A DNA stretch of 26,448 nucleotides, taken from the NCBI GenBank assembly GCA_910587245.1, contig CAJULX010000027.1:1-26448 (forward strand), given 5' to 3'. The number at the start of each line of letters is the position of its first letter. The stretch's first letter is position 1. Position numbers and translations under genes: made by a program. Under the pieces are notes generated by a model. It was not told where the DNA came from, searched no databases, and saw only the letters and a list, made by a program, of their open reading frames with translations. Below are positions 1 through 6,488 of this stretch, in pieces. This DNA comes from Candidatus Gastranaerophilales bacterium (GTDB lineage Bacteria > Cyanobacteriota > Vampirovibrionia > Gastranaerophilales > Gastranaerophilaceae).

Positions 1-588
1 GGAAATGTAAATGTTGCACTTTCTTTAATTAAAAAATATCAGCCCGATATCGTTTTAATGGATATGAACATGCCTGATATTGACGGTATTACGGCAATAG
101 GCGAAATTGAAAAGTTAAACCTTAAAACAAGAGTAATTGCACTCACCGGATATGACGATGCGGATTTAATCTTCAGGGCAATGAAAACCGGCGCAAGAGG
201 ATATATCCTAAAAACTATGGCATCAGCCCAGTTAATCCACGCTCTTGATGAAGTTGCACAGGGAAAAATTTACCTTCCGAATGTTTTATGTTCTAAATTC
301 TTTGAATACTTCCAGAATTTTGAAAAGAATGAAAAATTAAGCGCAAAAGAAGACGAAGAAAATCTTTTAAATTATTTAACAAACAGAGAAGAAGAAGTTT
401 TAGGTTTATTAACACAAGGAATAACATACAAAGGGGTTGCAAAAAAATTATTTATCTCTGAAACTACTGTTAAAACACACGTTAACAATATATTCCAAAA
501 ATTGCAGGTTAATGACAGAACTCAGGCTGTTTTATACGCAATTAAAAACGGCTTTATGACAAGAAACAACATCAAAATTGCGGTATAA
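1..588 (+). CDS. NarL/FixJ-family response regulator (5' truncated by window edge)
   Basis: The reading frame is open from base 1, so the start lies upstream of the window. The visible part begins inside the receiver domain. The sequence VLMDMNMPDIDG holds the phospho-acceptor Asp (codon 61-63), and GYILKT holds the conserved Lys. A linker is followed by a C-terminal LuxR-type helix-turn-helix, from LTNREEEVLGLL through SETTVKTHVNNIFQKL. The protein should be a DNA-binding transcription factor activated by phosphorylation. Its likely partner is the histidine kinase 39 bp downstream on the same strand, which would make an ordinary two-component operon. The family is clear; the target genes cannot be told from the sequence. 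The ATG at 58 lies within the receiver core and is not a real start. Confidence 0.93.
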   Translation, partial: GNVNVALSLIKKYQPDIVLMDMNMPDIDGITAIGEIEKLNLKTRVIALTGYDDADLIFRAMKTGARGYILKTMASAQLIHALDEVAQGKIYLPNVLCSKFFEYFQNFEKNEKLSAKEDEENLLNYLTNREEEVLGLLTQGITYKGVAKKLFISETTVKTHVNNIFQKLQVNDRTQAVLYAIKNGFMTRNNIKIAV

Positions 589-627
589 TAAGGTTTTTCG
601 CCCGCCGCTTTTTCAAGAGAGAAGTAA

Positions 628-1860
628 ATGTCAAAATTTTATCAAAGTTTAAAAAGTTATATTTTAAAAGAAGACAGGCTGCAAAAGAGCCTGTTTTCCA
701 AAAAGAGCATAATTACGCTTATAAGAAGTATTTTAGAGCCTTTAGCGGATGAAAACGTACCTTCCGTTATTTTTCACAGGCTGAAAGATACAACAAATCT
801 CGACAGCATAATAAAAAGACTTGAATATTCAAGAAATATCGAGATGTATAACTATCTTGACCCTGATATCATTCTGCATGATGAACTTATTGAACTTGAA
901 TTTATAATTTTAACTTCTTCAAGATATAACGCCGTTTTTATGTGGGATTATTCGGATGATATTAATAAAGAAAATTCTTATGTTTATCTGAAACTAAACT
1001 CAAAACAGGTGAATAACATATTTGATACCGTTTTAGAAAATATTAAGCCTGAATTAAAAGATAATTTAAAAGAAAAATTTTATTCATTTAAACCCGAAAG
1101 GCGTGAAAATGAACTTTTAAACCATTGCATTTCAAATATTATAAAAAATTTAAACGAATCAATTGAAGAAAGCGAATATAAGGATAAAGCCTTAACTTAT
1201 GAACCAAAGGATGAATGCAGGCAATTAAAGGATAGAATACGCCATTCAAGCCATGAAATAAGAAATCAGCTGAGTGTGCTTGATATTTATTCTAAAATTT
1301 TAGAGAAGAAATTTTCCGATGATACAACTTCATCTTTAATAAGAAAATCAATTTCTTTAATTAATATGGAATTAAACGAACTTAAACAGTTTGAAAACCT
1401 TCAATTAAAAGAAATAAATATTGAAGATATTATACCGCTTTCCGTTCAAATGTTTGAAGAAATTGTAAAGCAAAATAATAATAAAATAATATTTATAAAT
1501 TCAACAATTGAAGGGGATAAAAGAAAAGTTCTTCTTGATGAAGGAAAATTCCTTGCGGTTTTAAATAACGTAATTAAAAACGCTAATCAATTTACAAGAA
1601 ATGATGAAATTATTATAGAACTTTCAAAAGATAAAAACTATGCAAAAATCTCCGTCCAAAACCACGGAGAACCTATTGAAGATGATATTAAAAATAAAAT
1701 ATTTAAAGACGGTTTTACAACGCGCGAAGAAGGCTTTGGAATAGGGCTCAGCGTTTCAAAAAAATATTTGGCCGAACAATTGGGGTCAATTGAACTTGTA
1801 TGCTCGGATGAAGAAAAGACTGAATTTTTAATTACATTACCGCTGATTGATATTGTTTAA
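628..1860 (+). CDS. Soluble sensor histidine kinase
   Basis: A 410-aa protein with no transmembrane segment or signal peptide. The C-terminal half carries the kinase core: an H-box around His209 (SSHEIRNQLSVL), an N-box with Asn318 (LNNVIKNAN), a G1-like block in which the usual Asp is Asn (VQNHGEPI, about 343-350), and a G2 block GFGIGLSVSKKYL (369-381). The first ~195 residues match no sensor domain I can name, so the input would be cytosolic and is unknown. The start follows AGAGAGAAGTAA, a usable ribosome binding site. The gene lies directly downstream of the NarL-type regulator and is presumably its cognate kinase. The Asn in G1 occurs in other active kinases and need not mean loss of function. 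Confidence 0.9.
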   Translation: MSKFYQSLKSYILKEDRLQKSLFSKKSIITLIRSILEPLADENVPSVIFHRLKDTTNLDSIIKRLEYSRNIEMYNYLDPDIILHDELIELEFIILTSSRYNAVFMWDYSDDINKENSYVYLKLNSKQVNNIFDTVLENIKPELKDNLKEKFYSFKPERRENELLNHCISNIIKNLNESIEESEYKDKALTYEPKDECRQLKDRIRHSSHEIRNQLSVLDIYSKILEKKFSDDTTSSLIRKSISLINMELNELKQFENLQLKEINIEDIIPLSVQMFEEIVKQNNNKIIFINSTIEGDKRKVLLDEGKFLAVLNNVIKNANQFTRNDEIIIELSKDKNYAKISVQNHGEPIEDDIKNKIFKDGFTTREEGFGIGLSVSKKYLAEQLGSIELVCSDEEKTEFLITLPLIDIV

Positions 1861-1949
1861 GTTTGAAAATTGAATAAAGGGAAACCCGCAAAACTTACCC
1901 CGCTGTCACAGACAAGTCCGCACATTTGGCAGAAAGGAGGTGAGAAGTA

Positions 1950-2024
1950 ATGGATTTTCACATAAGTGAAAAAGCGCTATGGCTTATTTTACTAATAATC
2001 CTAGCGCTTAAAATATTCCATTAG
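1950..2024 (+). CDS. 24-aa hydrophobic small protein (candidate small membrane peptide)
   Basis: A 24-codon ORF runs from ATG 1950 to TAG 2022-2024. It is preceded by AAAGGAGGTGA (1934-1944), essentially a perfect Shine-Dalgarno and by far the best one seen in this window. The peptide begins MDFHISEKALW, has a hydrophobic stretch LILLIILALK, and ends IFH, long enough for a short membrane helix. The ribosome binding site and the single hydrophobic helix recall small toxic or regulatory membrane peptides of type I toxin-antitoxin or holin-like kind. No homologue is recognised, so function is open. Codons 8-20 are flanked by an 8-bp inverted repeat. CTTACC (1894-1899) could pair with GGTGAG (1939-1944) and mask the ribosome binding site. 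It sits between a kinase gene and convergent rpsA. Confidence 0.55.
   Translation: MDFHISEKALWLILLIILALKIFH
1972..2009 (+). repeat. 8-bp inverted repeat inside the small ORF
   Basis: AAGCGCTA (1972-1979) is the exact reverse complement of TAGCGCTT (2002-2009), with a 22-nt loop. It lies wholly within the 24-codon ORF and would put a stable hairpin in its mRNA. It may simply follow from the Ala-Leu codons at each end (gcg cta / cta gcg ctt), or it may be a translation or stability control. Confidence 0.6.
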
Positions 2025-2035
2025 GGTTTTTAAAT

Positions 2036-2055
2036 GAGCGGTCTAGCCACCGCTC
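2036..2055. terminator. Hairpin between convergent small ORF and rpsA (possible bidirectional terminator)
   Basis: GAGCGGT (2036-2042) and ACCGCTC (2049-2055) form a perfect 7-bp GC-rich stem with loop CTAGCC. It lies 11 bp past the stop of the 24-aa ORF and downstream of the convergent S1 gene. There is no clean T-tract on either strand, so intrinsic termination is uncertain. Confidence 0.45.
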
Positions 2056-2114
2056 GCCCTTAATTCTATTTTAACCCATTTTTATCTTTTTTCAAGATAT
2101 CTTAGGCAAAACCG

Positions 2115-3182
2115 CTATTTATTTGCATCTTCAAGGTTTGTGCTCAGTGAAATTCTCTTATCGTCAGGGTTAAATTTCAAAATAACAGTATCAATCACAT
2201 CGTTTACATCCAGAATAACGCCATGCTCGTTTTGATACTGTAAAAGCTCATTTTGCGGAAGAAGTGCTTCCACACAAGGATATACTTCGACAAAAGCACC
2301 GAAATGTTTAATTCTTGTAATTTTTCCTTTAACAACAGCGCCTTCCTGAATTTTGCCTTTAGCTTCAATCCAGGGATCAGGTTCAAGATTTTTTAAGCTT
2401 AATGAAACTCTTTGTTTATCAAAATCTACGCCTATAATTTCAACGTTGATTTTTTCACCTACTTTTAAAATATCATTAGGATGATCAACCCATTTCCAGC
2501 TTATCTGCGATAATGGTAAAAGCCCGTCAACTCCGCCTATATCAATAAATGCACCGAAGTCTGCAATTCTTACAACTTCGCCTTTTACAACCTGTCCTAC
2601 TTCTAATTGGCCGAATACATCTTTTTTAATATCTTCGATAGAATCGGCGTAAACTTTTCTGTTTGAAAGAATAAAATTATTCTGTGAAACATCAATGCTT
2701 AAAATCTTTAATTCAATTTTCTGTCCTATGATGTTTTCAATTTCTTTTGCTCTTAAATGAGATGAAGGAACAAAACCGCGAACGCCCATTACTTCAACAA
2801 GAACACCGCCTTTAACCGTTTGTACAACGGTTCCTTCAAGAACTTTATCCGCTTCTTTAATTTCTTCCAGTTGTTTCCAGCTGTATGCGGCTGCAACTTT
2901 TTTATAAGATACGGTAAAGCGGCCGTCTTCATCTTCTTCTCTAATTATTAAGAATTCATAAGTTTCATCTTTTTTAAGAATATCTTCAATGTTGTCTTCT
3001 TTATTAAGTTTTGCTTCCCTTTCAGGGCATGTCGCATTTGTTTTGGCGCCGATATCAACAATGGCACCGTCGGAATCATATCCGCAGACAATTCCTTTAA
3101 CTAAATCACCCTTTTGAAATTTGTACTCATACTGGCTTAACAGCTGTGCATATTCAGCATCGCTCAATTCATTAGACAACAT
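2115..3182 (-). CDS. rpsA: 30S ribosomal protein S1 (four S1 domains)
   Basis: S1 binds mRNA single strands and helps load them on the 30S subunit. Four S1/OB-fold repeats are visible, at about residues 20-95, 112-175, 195-264 and 280-348. Repeats 3 and 4 are the most canonical (VVRIADFGAFIDIGG; ITRIKHFGAFVEV). The N-terminus (YAQLLSQYEYKFQKGDLVKG, then IVDIGAKTNA) closely resembles cyanobacterial S1, which usually has three domains, and is unlike the six-domain enterobacterial form. I chose the ATG at 3182 (355 aa): it follows AAAGGAG at good spacing, whereas the longer frame opens with a TTG at 3206 that overlaps the ribosome binding site. An extended -10 promoter lies upstream. The gene appears monocistronic. 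Confidence 0.93.
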   Translation of the reverse strand: MLSNELSDAEYAQLLSQYEYKFQKGDLVKGIVCGYDSDGAIVDIGAKTNATCPEREAKLNKEDNIEDILKKDETYEFLIIREEDEDGRFTVSYKKVAAAYSWKQLEEIKEADKVLEGTVVQTVKGGVLVEVMGVRGFVPSSHLRAKEIENIIGQKIELKILSIDVSQNNFILSNRKVYADSIEDIKKDVFGQLEVGQVVKGEVVRIADFGAFIDIGGVDGLLPLSQISWKWVDHPNDILKVGEKINVEIIGVDFDKQRVSLSLKNLEPDPWIEAKGKIQEGAVVKGKITRIKHFGAFVEVYPCVEALLPQNELLQYQNEHGVILDVNDVIDTVILKFNPDDKRISLSTNLEDANK

Positions 3183-3227
3183 TAAAAAGATACTCCTTTT
3201 TATCAAACCTGAACTATTATTGAAAAT

Positions 3228-3236
3228 ATTATAGCA
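3228..3236 (-). promoter_or_regulatory. Putative extended -10 promoter of rpsA
   Basis: On the minus strand the sequence reads TGCTATAAT: a perfect -10 hexamer (3233 to 3228) with a TG extension one base upstream. No good -35 is seen. It would start transcription about 40 nt before the rpsA ATG. Confidence 0.55.
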
Positions 3237-3257
3237 AAAAAACTTAATATTAGAAAG

Positions 3258-3287
3258 TTGACTTTACACATCTTAACATTGTATAAT
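3258..3287 (+). promoter_or_regulatory. Putative sigma-70 promoter of the WYL regulator pair
   Basis: TTGACT (3258-3263), an 18-bp spacer and TATAAT (3282-3287) form a near-consensus promoter about 33 nt before the ATG at 3327. It is divergent from the rpsA promoter, only some 20 bp away. Confidence 0.7.
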
Positions 3288-3326
3288 AAACATTAATCGC
3301 TGAATTTAGTTTAAATGTGAAAACCT

Positions 3327-4244
3327 ATGGAATTAAAACAAAAAGTTTCAATTACAGGGCTAAGAACGCTGAATATTCTGGATATATTATTAAAAAGCCC
3401 TGCTTCAAAAAAAGAAATCTTGGATATTTTAATAAATAATCCTTATTTGAAAAATATCACGCAGGAAACAATAGCCCTTGATATAAACACCTTAAAATCC
3501 GCAGGCTTTGAAATTGAAAACCTCGGAAAAAAGGAAAATTACCGCTATAAAATAAATTGGAACCCGATAAAATTTAAGCTCACAAAATCGGAGCTTAATG
3601 TTTTACGCAATATGAAAAATGCCGTAATCGAGCTTTTAGAGCCAGTTTTTATAATTAAACTCTACAAGCTTTTTGAAAAAATAACAAAATATATTGAAAA
3701 TGAAGCGGAAGACGAGCTTATGAATTTTCAATATTTTTTAAACATAGATTTTGAACTGTTTCTGGAGCTTTATGCCCTTACAAAGAGAAAAAAGGACGTT
3801 AAAATTCTTTATGATTCTCCACACACAGGCAAAAAAGAAATTCAAATAAAATTAAAAGAAATAAAATACAACAATTCAAAGCTTTACCTTACGGGTTTTT
3901 GCTCGGATTATCCGAATATAACGGTTTTGAGGGTAGATAATATAATTCGTGTAATAAAAATATTAAAACCGAATGAAAATATTAATAAAGCAAAAATAAA
4001 AACCGTATGCTGCAAGATTAAACCTGCTGCAAAAGAAAAAATGAATTTATTAAACGAGGAAAAAATCATTCTCGAAAATAAAAATTTTATAAAAATAGAA
4101 TTAAAATTTGATAACGATTTTATGATAATTCAAAGGCTTTTGAGCTATGGGGAAGATTTAATCTCAATAAAAAACAAGGATATAAAAGAAAAATATCTGT
4201 TAAAACTGGCTGAAATTAAAAAAATATATGAAGGAAAACAATGA
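3327..4244 (+). CDS. HTH-WYL domain transcriptional regulator (first of a pair)
   Basis: A 305-aa protein with three parts. Residues ~10-75 form a DeoR-like winged helix (ASKKEILDILI; TIALDINTLKSAGFEIE). A helical linker follows. Residues ~155-212 form a WYL domain (VKILYDSPHTGKKEIQIKL; LYLTGFCSDYPNITVLRVDNI). The last ~90 residues match the position of a WCX extension. WYL proteins sense ligands, in some cases nucleic acid, and control transcription; PafB/PafC of Actinobacteria respond to DNA damage. The eponymous W-Y-L triad is poorly kept, so the ligand is not predictable. It overlaps the next gene by ATGA, so the two are made together and may form a heterodimer. A strong promoter lies upstream, but the ribosome binding site is weak (GTGAAAACCT). 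Confidence 0.8.
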   Translation: MELKQKVSITGLRTLNILDILLKSPASKKEILDILINNPYLKNITQETIALDINTLKSAGFEIENLGKKENYRYKINWNPIKFKLTKSELNVLRNMKNAVIELLEPVFIIKLYKLFEKITKYIENEAEDELMNFQYFLNIDFELFLELYALTKRKKDVKILYDSPHTGKKEIQIKLKEIKYNNSKLYLTGFCSDYPNITVLRVDNIIRVIKILKPNENINKAKIKTVCCKIKPAAKEKMNLLNEEKIILENKNFIKIELKFDNDFMIIQRLLSYGEDLISIKNKDIKEKYLLKLAEIKKIYEGKQ

Positions 4245-5125
4245 AAACAAAGAAACTCACCACACCTTTAAAAATAATAAAAATTTTAAAACTTATGACG
4301 GAAAAACCCGTAAGTTTAAAAGAAATAACGGAATCTCTTGAAGAAGACGATAATTTTGTAAACAGGGAAACTATAACAAAATATTTTACAACATTGAGAA
4401 ACGCGGGCTGCAATATTCAAAAAAAGCAGAATAAATTTTATATCAAATACCCGATCCTGAGCTTCAGTGATACGGAATTTAAAACCCTTGCGGATTTTCA
4501 AAAAATAACAAAAAATCTTACATCTAAAAAGGATTATAACGAATTTCTAAAATTTTTAGATAAGCTCTTTGCGCTGGCAGATACTAAAAAACTCTCGGAA
4601 TACAAAAGAATTTTACAAAATACGGAAGACAAAAATTTAGTCAGCTCTAATGTTTTCAAGGATAAAATAGAATCAATATCAAATTTTCTCACAGAACCGC
4701 TTCAAAAAATAAAAATTATTTTTGAAGATAAACCGTATACAATTATTCCTATAAAGTTTCGTTATTTTAAAAATTCAATCTGTCTTTTCGGATACGATTG
4801 CGCAAATAATGTAAATAAAAATTTTCCGATTAATAAAATACAAAGCATTAAACAAACCCCGTCTCTGGCACAAAGCACGGATTTCGGGCTTTCTACCACA
4901 TTTAAAATAAAAGGAGATTTAAAAAAATCTTATATGGCAAAAGAAGGCGAAATTGTTTCCCCTTATGATGATTATTTAATTGTTACAAATAAAAATGAAG
5001 ATAAGGAAGCATTATTCAAAAGATTGTTAAAATATGGTACAAACTGTGAAATCTTATACCCGAAAACAGACAGGGAAAAATTTCATACTCTTATAAACAA
5101 TCTCATTTCAAAACACAATATCTGA
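4241..5125 (+). CDS. HTH-WYL-like transcriptional regulator (second of a pair)
   Basis: A 294-aa paralogue of the preceding protein with the same plan. It has an N-terminal winged helix (residues ~8-68: VSLKEITESLEE; RETITKYFTTLRNAGCNIQ), a helical middle, and a diverged WYL-like beta domain (~155-203: IKIIFEDKPYTIIPIKFRYF; CLFGYD; FPINKIQSI). A C-terminal extension contains a lysine-rich stretch and ends near 294. The start codon lies in the ATGA overlap with the upstream gene, with AAGGA 5 nt before it. The WYL signature is weaker than in its partner, so assignment leans on architecture and pairing. The stop lies 4 bp from the stop of the convergent TPR gene, with no space for an intergenic terminator. 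Confidence 0.72.
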   Translation: MKTKKLTTPLKIIKILKLMTEKPVSLKEITESLEEDDNFVNRETITKYFTTLRNAGCNIQKKQNKFYIKYPILSFSDTEFKTLADFQKITKNLTSKKDYNEFLKFLDKLFALADTKKLSEYKRILQNTEDKNLVSSNVFKDKIESISNFLTEPLQKIKIIFEDKPYTIIPIKFRYFKNSICLFGYDCANNVNKNFPINKIQSIKQTPSLAQSTDFGLSTTFKIKGDLKKSYMAKEGEIVSPYDDYLIVTNKNEDKEALFKRLLKYGTNCEILYPKTDREKFHTLINNLISKHNI

Positions 5126-5129
5126 AAAA

Positions 5130-5885
5130 CTAAATCATCCCGAGTTTTTTATTGAGTTTTAAAATAGAGTTTCTTATCTCAATATCATTAGGGTCAACAA
5201 CATACGCCATTTTATAATAGCTTAAGGCAAGCTCTTCATTACCGTGCATTTCAAGCATTTTTGCAATGTTAAAATACGCATCGGTGCAGTAAGGATTAAT
5301 TTCAAGTGTTGCAAAATACTCTCTTGCAGCCTCTTTAAACCTGCCTGAAATTCTTAAAATATCCCCTTTTAAAAAATGTCCCAGAGCATAATTGTTATCA
5401 AAGCTTAGAGCTTTATCTATCTGCGATAATGCTTCATCATATCTTTGTTCGTTTTTAAGTTTTATGGCGTAAGCATAAATATATTCAACCCTATCCGGAT
5501 GTTTTCTGATTAATTCTTCAACCCCTGAAGAGTTATCATCAAAATCAACTTCGCCGTTATTTACAAAAGAAATATTGTAAACGCTCGGCGCTAAATTCTG
5601 CCCGATTGTTTTCCGGCTTTTATTTTTCTTTTTAAAAAATAATTCGGAGCTTGAGAGCATATTTACAGGTTTAAATTTAATAAAATATCCTAAATCCGAA
5701 TACTGCATATCGGGTATACCTATAAAATCAAACGACGTTTTATAAATAACATCATTGCTTATATCTTTTAAATAATCATAAGTAATACCCGCACTCATTT
5801 TTTGGAGAGCAAAAGCACTTTGAATATTAAATGCGGCAAATGCAAACAGCGGCACTAAGATTTTTAATTTCCTGCTTAATTTCAT
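5130..5885 (-). CDS. Exported TPR-repeat protein
   Basis: A 251-aa protein. Residues 1-26 form a Sec signal peptide (basic start MKLSRKLK, hydrophobic core, cleavage probably after QSAFA). There is no lipobox Cys, so it should be periplasmic or exported. Residues ~30-115 are unrecognised. Residues ~120-245 hold about three TPR units (YAIKLKNEQRYDEALSQIDK; GHFLKGDILRISGRFKEAAR; YFNIAKMLEMHGNEELALSY). TPRs usually make protein-protein contacts. The start codon directly abuts the stop of the HD-domain gene (TAAATG), so the two are translationally coupled, which places it last in the chemosensory operon. It may link the signalling complex to the envelope, but that is inference from position only. 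Confidence 0.8.
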   Translation of the reverse strand: MKLSRKLKILVPLFAFAAFNIQSAFALQKMSAGITYDYLKDISNDVIYKTSFDFIGIPDMQYSDLGYFIKFKPVNMLSSSELFFKKKNKSRKTIGQNLAPSVYNISFVNNGEVDFDDNSSGVEELIRKHPDRVEYIYAYAIKLKNEQRYDEALSQIDKALSFDNNYALGHFLKGDILRISGRFKEAAREYFATLEINPYCTDAYFNIAKMLEMHGNEELALSYYKMAYVVDPNDIEIRNSILKLNKKLGMI

Positions 5886-6485
5886 TTAATTAAATAAAAC
5901 CTTTATATCTAACGTTTTTTCAAGAAGTTCTTTTTTCTTATCAAGAAGCTCCTTAAATCCGATATTTAACATTATATTTATGCTTAAAATTATTGTCAAA
6001 ATTCTCTCATTTTCGTCATATTTTAATTCAAAATCATCCGTCATATTAAAATGATTATAGTCTAAAGCATCTGTCAGCCTTACAATTGAAGAAAAAATAT
6101 CAACTTTTCTTCTGTCATCATTGTTAAGCATTTTGTAATATTTATGTTCTAAAGAAGGCAAAGCTCTTCTGTGGTATCTTACAATATTTGCAATAATAAG
6201 GTTTGAAGTATCGTTAAACCCTGAAATTTTATTTTTAAGAATTAAATCTCTGCCTATTTTATGATGGCTTTTATCCATCTTTTTTTCAAATAAAACTCCG
6301 ATATCATGCAAAAGAGCACCACATTCAAGTAATTTTAAATCTTCTTTATTATCAAAATCTTTTAATTCAGAAAAAAACTTTTTCAGCTTATGAAACATTT
6401 TTAAACTTAAATTACAAACAAGTTTTGAATGGTCAACTAAAGAATTCTGCCCCAGATAATTTTTTATAAAATCCTCTAATTCCAC
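5886..6485 (-). CDS. Stand-alone HD-domain protein of the Ppx/GppA C-terminal type
   Basis: A 199-aa protein made almost wholly of one HD phosphohydrolase fold. Metal-binding candidates are His19 (DHSKL), His60-Asp61 (LLHDIGVL), His74/His75 (KSHHKIG), His105 (IVRYHRRALPS) and Asp139 (RLTDALDYNH). The motifs IVRYHRRALP and IVRLTDALDYNH are those of the helical C-terminal domain of exopolyphosphatase/GppA proteins. Here the N-terminal actin-like catalytic domain is absent. The start is GTG (6485), with GGGGG from the cheA end as ribosome binding site. It begins 3 bp after the cheA stop and abuts the TPR gene, so it belongs to the chemosensory operon. A nucleotide or phosphate ester substrate is plausible but unproven. 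It is not HD-GYP: the GYP motif is missing. Confidence 0.82.
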   Translation of the reverse strand: MELEDFIKNYLGQNSLVDHSKLVCNLSLKMFHKLKKFFSELKDFDNKEDLKLLECGALLHDIGVLFEKKMDKSHHKIGRDLILKNKISGFNDTSNLIIANIVRYHRRALPSLEHKYYKMLNNDDRRKVDIFSSIVRLTDALDYNHFNMTDDFELKYDENERILTIILSINIMLNIGFKELLDKKKELLEKTLDIKVLFN

Positions 6486-6488
6486 TTT

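Noticed and set aside
1876..1925. Possible c-di-GMP or cobalamin riboswitch in the leader of the small ORF
   Set aside because: Short GGGAAACCC and GCAAA-like strings occur, but neither architecture can be completed on either strand.
3183..3206. Longer rpsA start at the upstream TTG
   Set aside because: It would place the Shine-Dalgarno AAAGGAG inside the coding region; the ATG at 3182 is correctly spaced from it.
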